Of a stretch of 12,034 nt of DNA, positions 5,888-11,980 are shown piece after piece. A model generated the notes under the pieces. The model searched no databases, had not been told where the DNA came from, and saw only the letters and a program-made list of their open reading frames with translations. The translations under genes and the position numbers were made by a program. Origin of the DNA: CAZVWW01 sp964631265 (GTDB lineage Bacteria > Thermotogota > Thermotogae > MWEM01); the NCBI GenBank assembly GCA_964631265.1, contig CAZVWW010000071.1, positions 1-12,034 on the forward strand, written 5' to 3'. Positions within the stretch are counted from its first letter, which is position 1. Each line of letters begins with the position of its first letter.

Positions 5888-6637
5888 CTAAAGACGGCTG
5901 AGAATTCTTACGCCGTCAGGCGTTATGGCAACATCATCTTCGAAATGCGCGTTGAGTGAGCGGTCAACGTTGACAACCGTCCACCCGTCTTCCAGTACCA
6001 TGGTTGGATACTCACCTGTACAGATCATCGGTTCTATCGCCAGAACCATACCGCTCCTGATCCGCGGACCGGAACCGGGTTCGCCAAAATTGGGAACAAA
6101 CGGGTCCTCGTGCATCTCCCGGCCTATCCCGTGTCCACCGAAATCCCGGATAATCGAATAACCTTTCGGTTCGACATATTCCTGTATGGCATGTCCCATG
6201 TCACCGAGTCTTTTTCCGGATCCGAGGGCTTCGATGGCGATATCAAGAGATTCTCTTGTGATTCTGACCAATCCCTGTTTTTTCTCAGAAACCTCTCCAA
6301 TCTCAAAGGTTCTTGCGGCATCACCATGGTACCCGCCAATGTAAGCGCCAACATCTATGGAAACAATATCTCCCTCTTCCACGATCTTATCCATTGATCG
6401 AATACCATGGATAAGGACTTCGTTGACGGATATACAGGCAGATCCCGGAAAGCCCTGATACCCTTTAAAAGAGGGGATAGCCCCCTTGTTCTTAATAAAT
6501 TCCTCAATCTTTCTGTCAATGTCCCACGTCGATATACCGGGTTCAATAAACTCTTCGCTCATTGCCAGCGTTTCGGCAACGATCTTTGCCGCTTTTTCAA
6601 GTGCGTTTAAGTCTTTTTCTTTTTTCAGTTTGATCAA
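5888..6637 (-). CDS. map: Methionine aminopeptidase, type I
   Basis: This enzyme removes the initiator methionine from nascent proteins and is a metal-dependent cytosolic peptidase. In the 249-residue form chosen here the substrate histidine is His77 (NEVLIHGI). The metal ligands are Asp95 and Asp106 (SIDVGAYIGGYHGDAARTF), His169 (FGGHGIGREMHEDP), Glu202 (AIEPMI) and Glu233 (AHFEDDVAIT), with His176 also conserved. All are present, and the length fits the short bacterial (type Ia) class. The frame can be opened at ATG 6646, but AAGGAG directly abuts that ATG. The TTG at 6637 is 9 bases from the same site and gives the family-typical MIKLKK start, so I use it. It follows hfq by about 50 bases without a terminator, so the two are probably co-transcribed. 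Confidence 0.96.
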   Translation of the reverse strand: MIKLKKEKDLNALEKAAKIVAETLAMSEEFIEPGISTWDIDRKIEEFIKNKGAIPSFKGYQGFPGSACISVNEVLIHGIRSMDKIVEEGDIVSIDVGAYIGGYHGDAARTFEIGEVSEKKQGLVRITRESLDIAIEALGSGKRLGDMGHAIQEYVEPKGYSIIRDFGGHGIGREMHEDPFVPNFGEPGSGPRIRSGMVLAIEPMICTGEYPTMVLEDGWTVVNVDRSLNAHFEDDVAITPDGVRILSRL

Positions 6638-6688
6638 TGAATACATCTCCTTGGTTTTAAAAAGGGAAACACACGGTTCGAAAGGTCT

Positions 6689-6937
6689 CTATTTATCTTT
6701 CCCCCCGTTGTCTGAGGATTTGTCTAAGGATACATAAGTGTCCGGCTGTACAGTGCTGACAGCATGTTTGAAGATTAAACTCTGATTCTTTCCCTCTTCA
6801 ATAAGGATTGAATACATATCAAATGATTTCAGTTTTCCCCGTATCTGAAAACCGTTGACGAGGAATAACTTGACCCCTATCCTGTTAACTCTTAAATGAT
6901 TTAAAAATCGATCCTGAAGATTGAATTTCTCTCCCAT
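6689..6937 (-). CDS. hfq: RNA chaperone Hfq
   Basis: This 82-residue protein is Hfq, the Sm-like hexameric RNA-binding protein that in many bacteria assists small RNA-mRNA pairing. The Sm1 region runs from NLQDRFLNHLR (residues 6-16) through VKLFLVNGFQIRG (about 22-34) to FD (39-40), and Sm2 is IFKHAVSTVQP (55-65). Gln8, Asp9, Lys57 and His58, which form the proximal RNA face in known Hfq proteins, are present. Phe56 replaces the common Tyr of the YKH motif, a substitution that keeps the aromatic ring. The C-terminal tail is short (about 17 residues) and polar. GGGGTG lies about 6 bases ahead of the ATG. It has its own promoter (6991-7020) and precedes map; miaA, a common hfq neighbour, is absent. 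Confidence 0.95.
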   Translation of the reverse strand: MGEKFNLQDRFLNHLRVNRIGVKLFLVNGFQIRGKLKSFDMYSILIEEGKNQSLIFKHAVSTVQPDTYVSLDKSSDNGGKDK

Positions 6938-6990
6938 TTTTTCACCCCAAATAATTATTTATCTCTTTGTAGAACCGTGCTCCCTACAGA

Positions 6991-7020
6991 ATTATATCAT
7001 GTTATGTGATTGTAGGTTAA
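6991..7020 (-). promoter_or_regulatory. Promoter of hfq-map
   Basis: On the minus strand TTAACC (7015-7020, 4 of 6 matches) and the extended -10 TGATATAAT (6991-6999) are 18 bases apart. An inverted repeat, CCTACA (minus-strand reading, 7011-7016) and TGTAGG (6983-6988), flanks the spacer and -10 box. A further CTACA at 6968-6972 could pair with TGTAG to form a 5-bp hairpin near the transcript 5' end. The leader is about 45 bases long. Confidence 0.6.
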
Positions 7021-7037
7021 ATAAAATCGAAATTTAT

Positions 7038-7069
7038 AAAAAAAGGCATCCTCAATTTCGGATGCCTTT
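7038..7069 (-). terminator. Terminator after the GerW-like gene and pyr operon
   Basis: On the minus strand AAAGGCATCC (7069-7060) and GGATGCCTTT (7051-7042) form a perfect 10-bp stem with an 8-base loop, followed by a continuous T tract (7044-7038). It starts about 26 bases after the stop codon of the GerW-like gene and is the first terminator downstream of pyrE, so it probably ends both transcripts. Confidence 0.92.
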
Positions 7070-7095
7070 ATATGGTACTCTCTTGTCTTCAGCAA

Positions 7096-7539
7096 TTAAT
7101 GTGAAGGACCTTGAGCTGGTGCTCCGGAGGGGTCCACTGACAGGTACTGCATGACCTGGCTGATAATCGGCATGAGATCGGGGAGTACATGAACGATCTG
7201 TTCGAGGAACGGTGTTTTGTTGGAGACCGGAATAACATCAACGCCGTCTTCGGAGATAATGAGTACCGAGTACGGTAAAAGGCTCAGTCCGCCACCGGCT
7301 CCTCCGCCGTATGCGACACCTTCGGGTCCGCCAAGTCCGCCTCCGAATCCCGCATTAGCCTCGAATAAGGGGATCATTGTCTTGTCGCCGACTTTAACGG
7401 CTGAACCAACGGCCTTATCCGCTGTTAACTGGGAGAGTGACGTGCTGAGAATATCGGTTGTGGTTTCTGCCACTTCACCCGCCAGGAACAACACCGGTAC
7501 CGTCAGCATTAATACTGCAATCAGTGCGATTTTCTTCAT
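7096..7539 (-). CDS. Exported GerW/YtfJ-family protein
   Basis: This 147-residue protein belongs to the GerW (sporulation protein YtfJ) family. The core is the segment VGSAVKVGDKTMIPLFEANAG (in pieces at about residues 45-65), then glycine-rich runs (FGGGLGG, YGGGAGGG) and SLLPYSVLIISEDGVDVIPV. Unlike cytosolic YtfJ, the chain starts with a clear signal-peptide-like segment: MKK, about 15 hydrophobic residues, then small residues near LAGEVA. There is no lipobox cysteine, so it is probably secreted or membrane-anchored by its N-terminus. The start is ATG 7539, because AGAGGTGA lies 6 bases ahead; the GTG at 7548 overlaps that site. Family members in spore formers affect germination, but relatives occur in non-sporulating bacteria, so no sporulation role should be assumed. 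It has its own promoter and lies 82 bases downstream of pyrE. Confidence 0.8.
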   Translation of the reverse strand: MKKIALIAVLMLTVPVLFLAGEVAETTTDILSTSLSQLTADKAVGSAVKVGDKTMIPLFEANAGFGGGLGGPEGVAYGGGAGGGLSLLPYSVLIISEDGVDVIPVSNKTPFLEQIVHVLPDLMPIISQVMQYLSVDPSGAPAQGPSH

Positions 7540-7573
7540 AAAACTCACCTCTTTTTAAGTTATATCATGTACT

Positions 7574-7602
7574 ATTATACCATAACACTTCGGGGAATAC
7601 AA
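7574..7602 (-). promoter_or_regulatory. Promoter of the GerW-like gene
   Basis: On the minus strand TTGTAT (7597-7602, matching TTG of the consensus) is 17 bases from TATAAT (7574-7579), which is preceded by TGG to give an extended -10. The predicted start is near 7567, about 28 bases before the ATG. The promoter lies just after the pyrE stop codon, so this gene can be expressed independently of pyr. Confidence 0.65.
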
Positions 7603-7621
7603 ATGCTGATTATCCATTCTC

Positions 7622-8176
7622 TTATTGTTTTCGACTTCCCGGTTTGACAGCCTTTGACCCCTGTTGACATAAAGGGCAGTCCTTCGGGTCATACGTTTCA
7701 AAGTGGATTTCCACAGCTTCAAAGAGGGGAAGGTCAAGGGTTGCCTCCCCCCGGTTGACGATGCAGGCGATTCCGATGACCTCAGCGCCAAGCCCCTCCA
7801 GCAGTCTAACAACCTCCATGGAGGATTTGCCGGTGGTAACCACGTCTTCCATCAGCATGATTCTTTCACCCTTTTTAATCTCAAATCCCCGTCTTAATTG
7901 CATCTCATTATCGACTCTTTCTGTGAAGATGGCCTTTTTCTGAAGCAACCCCCCCAGAATGAAGGCGGGGATGATCCCCCCCATTGCCGGTCCCGCAACG
8001 GTATCGAAGGCGATATCCTTAATCTTGTCGGCCGTAACCTCAACAACTTCTTTGGCCTTATCGGGATATTGAAGCAGTTTGGCACATTGGATATACCTGC
8101 CGCTGTGTCGTCCCGAGCTGAGTAGAAAATGTCCCTGCAAGAGTGCTTCCGTTTCTTTTAACGTGTTCATAACCAT
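7622..8176 (-). CDS. pyrE: Orotate phosphoribosyltransferase
   Basis: This cytosolic enzyme joins orotate to PRPP to form orotidine 5'-phosphate, the fifth step of UMP synthesis. The PRPP-binding motif MLMEDVVTTGKSS is complete, and the substrate regions LSSGRHSGRYIQCAKLL and GPAMGGIIPAFILG are present. The C-terminal tail carries a CPLC motif seen in the clostridial and thermophile class of PyrE. I start it at ATG 8176 (184 residues). The AGGAGG element inside the end of pyrF is 10 bases from this codon but only 1 base from the earlier in-frame ATG at 8185. A third ATG (8170) is 16 bases away. The pyrF stop and this start are separated by a single base, so translation is probably coupled. 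It is the last pyr gene. Confidence 0.96.
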   Translation of the reverse strand: MVMNTLKETEALLQGHFLLSSGRHSGRYIQCAKLLQYPDKAKEVVEVTADKIKDIAFDTVAGPAMGGIIPAFILGGLLQKKAIFTERVDNEMQLRRGFEIKKGERIMLMEDVVTTGKSSMEVVRLLEGLGAEVIGIACIVNRGEATLDLPLFEAVEIHFETYDPKDCPLCQQGSKAVKPGSRKQ

Positions 8177-8177
8177 G

Positions 8178-9047
8178 CTATCCATTCCTCCTGACGGCTT
8201 GATTAATCCGGTCCCGCATCTTTATCGCCGCCCGCCTTGATGCTTCGTCAAAGGGGAGGTTATCAGGATTATTCCTTCTGTAGGCGAGGATGATTCCTCG
8301 TGAAGAGTTAACAATCCCCCCGTTGCCATTCATCAGATAGCCCGTTAGATCCTGAGCCTTCCCGCCCTGGGCTCCGTATCCCGGTATAAGAAAGAAGGTG
8401 TTTGGCATTTGTTGTCTCAGTCTCTTTCCCTCCTTCGCATGGGTGCAGCCGACAACGGTACAGATGGAGGAGAATCCGTTGTTACCCATATGTAGCTTTC
8501 CCTCGTCGATCACTTTTTCTCCGAGTGTTTCATAGACCGTTTTGCCTTCCTTGGAGAGGATGTTCTGGACAGTGCCCGATCCCGGGTTGGACGTCTTGAG
8601 AAGGACAAATATCGCCTTGCCCTGCCTCAGATAATCGTAATAGGGTTCGAGCGTGTCTGTTCCGAGATAGGGATTGACGGTGATGGCATCCACCTCGAAA
8701 TCGCCTGAAAAATGGGCTTTTGCATACATCTGAGCTGTTTTGGCAATATCCCCTCTTTTGACATCCCCGATGACCGGGATCTTCAGTTCCCGTATGTATG
8801 AAACGGTTCTGGCGTAGGCTTGCAGTCCTTTCAAGCCCTGAGCCTCATAATAGGCAATCTGAACCTTATAACAGGCCGTGATGTCCTTTGTGGCTTCAAT
8901 GATTCTCCGGTTGAATTCGAAGAGAGTATCTTCCACATTCTCTTTTTCGGCCTTGATGGCTTCCGGGATATAATCCGTTGCCGTGTCAAGTCCGATGCAG
9001 ACGTTGCCGTAATGCTCAACCCGATCGAATAGTTTATCAATTATCAT
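8178..9047 (-). CDS. pyrF: Orotidine 5'-phosphate decarboxylase (long, type 2 form)
   Basis: This cytosolic TIM-barrel enzyme decarboxylates OMP to UMP, the last step of the pathway. The catalytic Asp-Lys-x-x-Asp array is intact in IGDVKRGDIAKTAQMYA (the lysine is residue 97 in the 289-residue form). Other family stretches are CIGLDTATDYIP near the N-terminus, the phosphate-site region NPYLGTDTLEPY and, late in the chain, LIPGYGAQGG and NSSRGIILAYR. Its length and sequence place it with the longer PyrF subfamily rather than the roughly 240-residue E. coli type. I start it at ATG 9047 (MIIDKLFDRV), because AGGGG lies 9 bases ahead; the earlier in-frame ATGs (9056, 9053) abut that site. It overlaps pyrC by 11 bases and leads into pyrE with no pyrK or pyrD in between. 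Confidence 0.96.
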   Translation of the reverse strand: MIIDKLFDRVEHYGNVCIGLDTATDYIPEAIKAEKENVEDTLFEFNRRIIEATKDITACYKVQIAYYEAQGLKGLQAYARTVSYIRELKIPVIGDVKRGDIAKTAQMYAKAHFSGDFEVDAITVNPYLGTDTLEPYYDYLRQGKAIFVLLKTSNPGSGTVQNILSKEGKTVYETLGEKVIDEGKLHMGNNGFSSICTVVGCTHAKEGKRLRQQMPNTFFLIPGYGAQGGKAQDLTGYLMNGNGGIVNSSRGIILAYRRNNPDNLPFDEASRRAAIKMRDRINQAVRRNG

Positions 9048-10254
9048 TTTCATCATCCCCTGTTGTCATTAATTTGCCGTTCCGGTAGACTTCTTTGATT
9101 GTTCCGTACACCGTCTTTCCGTCAAACGGCGTGTTCTTTCCCTTTGAATAAAAGTTATTCGAATCTATCGTCATCTGTTTGTCGAGATCGATGATCACGA
9201 TATCGGCGTTTTGGTTCTTTTCAATGGTTCCCGATTCAATTCCCAGAATCTCTCCCGGATTCTTTGACATCAACCCGGAGAGCCTTGAAAGAGATATGAT
9301 TCCACCTTTTACCAGACCGGTATAGCAGGTTTGGAAGGCAATCTCGATTCCACTCATACCTCTTGCCCCCTTTTCTTTGTCTTCTTTGGCATGAGGGGCG
9401 TGGTCTGTGGCGATGGCGTCTATTGTTCCGTCTGCAAGCCCCGCTTTTAAGGCGGAGATGTCTGCTTGTGTTCTGAGAGGCGGATGGACCGCATAATCAA
9501 CGCTGTCGCTGAGTATCAGATGATGCGGGGTAACCTCGCACGTGACTGGAATCTTAGCAGCTTTGGCCTTTTGGATCATTATCAGGGCCTCTTTTGTGCT
9601 TACATGAGCCATATGCAATCTGCAGCCGGTTTTTCGGCATAGCGCTATATCCCGTTCTGTCATGAGATTCTCCGACGCTCTGGGATCTTTGTTGCTTATT
9701 TCCCTGTATTCGGCATGAGAGGATATGATAAGTCCTTTGGCCTTTGCCTTGATCATGGCCTTCTCCATCACCTCTGTATCCTCAACGCCGTTCCCGTCAT
9801 CCGACAAAAACCGTACTCTCTCCGGGTTGAGAGTGTCAAGGTGTGACAGGTCGCGCCCATCGAAGTCTCTTGTGACAGAAACCGTCTGATAACAGTTTAT
9901 GAGCCCCGCGCTCTCAGCCTTTTGGATGACGGCATCAACGATCTCTTCCGAACTGCAGACCGGGCTGGTGTTTGCCATCAGATTGACGGTTGTGTAGCCC
10001 CCTTTAACGGCTGCCTTTGACCCACTGACGATATCTTCTTTCCAAGTGTATCCGGGGTCTCTGAAGTGACTGTGAAGGTCGATGAATGACGGCATTAGAA
10101 CGGCCTCATAATCGAATCGCTTAACAGGACACGAATACTCTAATTCCTTCCCGAAGTCCGCAATCCGGCCGTTTTTGATGTACAAATCTCCTGAAAAATC
10201 CTTGTTCTCATCGACGATCCGGACATCCTTGAAAAGGATCTCTCCGTTGCCCAT
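9037..10254 (-). CDS. pyrC: Dihydroorotase (class I)
   Basis: This 405-residue amidohydrolase interconverts carbamoyl-aspartate and dihydroorotate in the cytosol. The metal-site residues follow the pattern of class I enzymes from Aquifex and Bacillus: His61 and His63 in DLHSHFRDPG, Asp153 in LSDDGNGVED (taking the place of the carbamylated lysine of class II), His180 in SSHAE and His217 in LHMAHVST. The catalytic Asp284 is in ATDHAPHAKED. The substrate-side NLMANTSP and HPPLR motifs are present. The segment between His180 and His217 is shorter than I recall for Bacillus PyrC. The start shares one base with the pyrI stop (TGATG), and GGAG lies 7 bases ahead. It overlaps pyrF at its end, so it is part of a tightly coupled polycistron. 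Confidence 0.96.
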   Translation of the reverse strand: MGNGEILFKDVRIVDENKDFSGDLYIKNGRIADFGKELEYSCPVKRFDYEAVLMPSFIDLHSHFRDPGYTWKEDIVSGSKAAVKGGYTTVNLMANTSPVCSSEEIVDAVIQKAESAGLINCYQTVSVTRDFDGRDLSHLDTLNPERVRFLSDDGNGVEDTEVMEKAMIKAKAKGLIISSHAEYREISNKDPRASENLMTERDIALCRKTGCRLHMAHVSTKEALIMIQKAKAAKIPVTCEVTPHHLILSDSVDYAVHPPLRTQADISALKAGLADGTIDAIATDHAPHAKEDKEKGARGMSGIEIAFQTCYTGLVKGGIISLSRLSGLMSKNPGEILGIESGTIEKNQNADIVIIDLDKQMTIDSNNFYSKGKNTPFDGKTVYGTIKEVYRNGKLMTTGDDENDN

Positions 10255-10685
10255 CAGATCTCTCCGAGTTTATATTGCTCATCACAGTATTTACACCGGT
10301 ACTCTCCCTTTTCGCGATCGGATAGATAGAAAACGTGATGGATGTTCTGTTCAACGGATGTGATACACCTGGGATTCTTGCATCTAATCACATCCTCGAC
10401 CGTTTCGGGAAGGCTGAGCTTGAGCTTTTTGGTGATCCGGTGGTCTTCAATGATATTAACGGTCGCATCCGGGTCTATGAGTCCCAGTTCGCTGAGGTCA
10501 AAGTTGATCTCGTTCTCGATCTTGATGATATCTTTCCTGCCGAGTTTTTTGCTCGCTGCATTCATGATAAGCGCTACCGTATAATCGGCTTTGTTCAGCC
10601 CCAGATAATCGAATATCCGGATTCCGGAACCCGCCTTGATGTGGTCGATCACAATGCCGTTCTCAATCGTGTTAATCGTCATCAT
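10254..10685 (-). CDS. pyrI: Aspartate carbamoyltransferase regulatory subunit
   Basis: This 143-residue protein is the regulatory chain of aspartate transcarbamoylase. In known holoenzymes it binds the allosteric nucleotides (ATP, CTP, UTP) in its N-terminal domain and contacts the catalytic chain through a zinc domain. The four zinc ligands are visible as Cys102, Cys107, Cys131 and Cys134 (CKNPRC and CKYC). The N-terminal allosteric domain contains GIVIDHIKAGSGIRIF (about residues 10-25). The length is close to that of other clostridial PyrI proteins, shorter than E. coli PyrI. The ATG lies one base after the pyrB stop and 7 bases after a G-rich site, so pyrB and pyrI are coupled. Its presence implies that the cell's transcarbamoylase is feedback-regulated at the protein level as well as by the leader attenuator. 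Confidence 0.96.
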   Translation of the reverse strand: MMTINTIENGIVIDHIKAGSGIRIFDYLGLNKADYTVALIMNAASKKLGRKDIIKIENEINFDLSELGLIDPDATVNIIEDHRITKKLKLSLPETVEDVIRCKNPRCITSVEQNIHHVFYLSDREKGEYRCKYCDEQYKLGEI

Positions 10686-10686
10686 G

Positions 10687-11610
10687 TCAACACACCCCCA
10701 CCAGTTTGGAGATTAGACCCATCCGGACAAACATGCCGTTTTTGGCCTGTTTGAAATAGGTCGCCCTTGGATCGTTGTCAAGCTCATAAGCTATCTCGTT
10801 CACTCTCGGCAGCGGATGCATGATGATCATATCCGCCTTTGCCCGTTCCATCTTCTCGGCGTTCAGTATGTAGGTGTCTTTCAATCTGATGTAATCCTCC
10901 TCGTTGAAAAAACGCTCTTTTTGGACCCTGGTCATGTAAAGGATATCCAGCTCATCGATGACATCCTCTATCTTCCGCACTTCGCTGTAGTGAATCTTGT
11001 TCTTCTGTAAGACCCCCTCTTTGATGTAATCGGGTATCACCAACTCCTCGGGCGAGATGAGGGCCATCTCATTCTTGTCATATCGCGAAAGAGCCTTAAT
11101 GAGCGAATGCACCGTTCTGCCGAATTTGAGATCGCCACAAAAACCTATCTTGAGATGATCCAGCCGGTTCATCTTTCGTCTGATGGTCAGCAGATCGGTC
11201 AATGTCTGTGTCGGATGCTGATGTCCCCCGTCCCCGGCGTTGATAACGGGAATATCCGAGTACATCGAGGCAACTTTCGGGGCCCCTTCCTTCGGATGGC
11301 GCATAACGGCAATATCGGCATAGCAGGCAACGGTGCGGATGGTATCCGCCACACTCTCCCCTTTCGAGACGGAACTCGAGGATGCCTCCGAAAAGCCGAT
11401 TATCTTCCCGCCAAGCCGCATCATCGCAGATTCAAAGCTCAGCCGGGTCCGGGTACTTGGTTCGTAGAACAACGATCCCATAATCATGCCCTCACAGACC
11501 TTTGCGTAGTCCTTTGGATTGTCGATGATCCGGTCTGACAAAGCAAAGATCTCTTCCAATTCATCGGTTGAAAAATCGATCGGATCGATCAGGTGTCTTC
11601 CCTTTAACAT
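10687..11610 (-). CDS. pyrB: Aspartate carbamoyltransferase catalytic subunit
   Basis: This 307-residue enzyme makes carbamoyl-aspartate from carbamoyl phosphate and aspartate, the committed step of pyrimidine synthesis. The carbamoyl-phosphate loop STRTR falls at residues 52-56, the same numbering as in E. coli. Lys83 (SVSKGES), Arg104 (MRHP) and HQHPTQ with His132 are in place, and the C-terminal MHPLPR motif is present. I start at ATG 11610 (MLKGRHLID), preceded by GGAGGAGGAG 4 bases away. The frame stays open up to 11649, but those 13 extra codons are simply the attenuator stem and T tract and should not be annotated as protein. It is the first gene of pyrB-pyrI-pyrC-pyrF-pyrE, and its ribosome binding site directly abuts the T tract of the attenuator. 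Confidence 0.97.
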   Translation of the reverse strand: MLKGRHLIDPIDFSTDELEEIFALSDRIIDNPKDYAKVCEGMIMGSLFYEPSTRTRLSFESAMMRLGGKIIGFSEASSSSVSKGESVADTIRTVACYADIAVMRHPKEGAPKVASMYSDIPVINAGDGGHQHPTQTLTDLLTIRRKMNRLDHLKIGFCGDLKFGRTVHSLIKALSRYDKNEMALISPEELVIPDYIKEGVLQKNKIHYSEVRKIEDVIDELDILYMTRVQKERFFNEEDYIRLKDTYILNAEKMERAKADMIIMHPLPRVNEIAYELDNDPRATYFKQAKNGMFVRMGLISKLVGVC

Positions 11611-11624
11611 ATCACTCCTCCTCC

Positions 11625-11661
11625 AAAAAAAAACCACCATTGAAATCAATCAATGGTGGTT
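11625..11661 (-). terminator. Intrinsic attenuator in the pyr leader
   Basis: On the minus strand a perfect 12-bp stem, AACCACCATTGA with TCAATGGTGGTT, encloses the 6-base loop TTGATT and is followed by seven further T residues before the pyrB ribosome binding site (11624-11615). It lies about 140 bases downstream of the predicted transcription start and 15 bases before the pyrB ATG, so it would stop transcription before pyrB unless the ascending arm is occupied. The first arm contains the end of the leader reading frame. Confidence 0.92.
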
Positions 11662-11781
11662 GCTGTCAGAATTACCTCTGCATTTATTCTTATTGAATTT
11701 TACCTTCGTCCTCTTTAACCCGTGACAGATCAAATAAGTACCTTCTCCGACGGGTGCTCTCTCTTTTTTTATTCCCTTCAT
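11650..11781 (-). CDS. Putative pyr leader peptide reading frame
   Basis: A 43-codon frame begins at ATG 11781 with AAGGGAG 6 bases ahead, a well-spaced ribosome binding site. It starts MKGIKKERAP, runs through GTYLICHGLKR and ends GNSDSNHH. Its TGA stop (11652-11650) is exactly the last three bases of the ascending arm of the attenuator, so a ribosome near the stop would cover that arm and prevent the terminator from folding. This is the geometry expected of a translated leader that couples transcription and translation. The length is close to the 44-residue leader peptide of the E. coli pyrBI operon, but the sequence does not resemble it. There is no run of one regulatory amino acid, so UTP-dependent polymerase pausing would be the likelier signal. 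I infer a regulatory role; the peptide itself may have none. Confidence 0.6.
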   Translation of the reverse strand: MKGIKKERAPVGEGTYLICHGLKRTKVKFNKNKCRGNSDSNHH

Positions 11782-11807
11782 TATCGGCTCCCTTTATTTT
11801 CCTGTGG

Positions 11808-11837
11808 ATTTTACCATAAACATCGTGGGGAAATCAA
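11808..11837 (-). promoter_or_regulatory. Promoter of the pyr operon
   Basis: On the minus strand TTGATT (11832-11837) is 18 bases from TAAAAT (11808-11813), which is preceded by TGG to give an extended -10. Transcription would start near 11801, giving a leader of about 190 bases. The -35 box belongs to a tandem pair of TTGATTTC units 10 bases apart (11830-11837 and 11840-11847), which may be an activator or repressor site. Confidence 0.6.
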
Positions 11838-11940
11838 GAGAAATCAAAGGGATCTCTCGTTTCCGGTAACTATTCAGTACCCTGAAAAAACCTCAACAAG
11901 AAAACAAATAATTAACAATCTACTTCTCCTTATGTTGTGT

Positions 11941-11956
11941 AAAAGTCAGGTGACTT
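11941..11956 (-). terminator. Weak terminator-like hairpin before the pyr promoter
   Basis: On the minus strand AAGTC-ACCT-GACTT is a 5-bp stem followed by TT, located about 25 bases after the stop of the partial gene at the window edge. The stem is short and low in GC, so this may not be the real end of the upstream transcript. Confidence 0.3.
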
Positions 11957-11980
11957 AATTGGAGCTGGTGAATAGATACC

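Noticed and set aside
11611..11649. Thirteen extra N-terminal codons for pyrB beginning at 11649
   Set aside because: They translate the attenuator stem and T tract; the strong ribosome binding site and homologue-like start are at 11610.
11662..11801. PyrR-binding RNA element in the pyr leader
   Set aside because: I could not find the conserved GAGGCU-type loop; a covariance-model search would be needed to exclude a divergent form.
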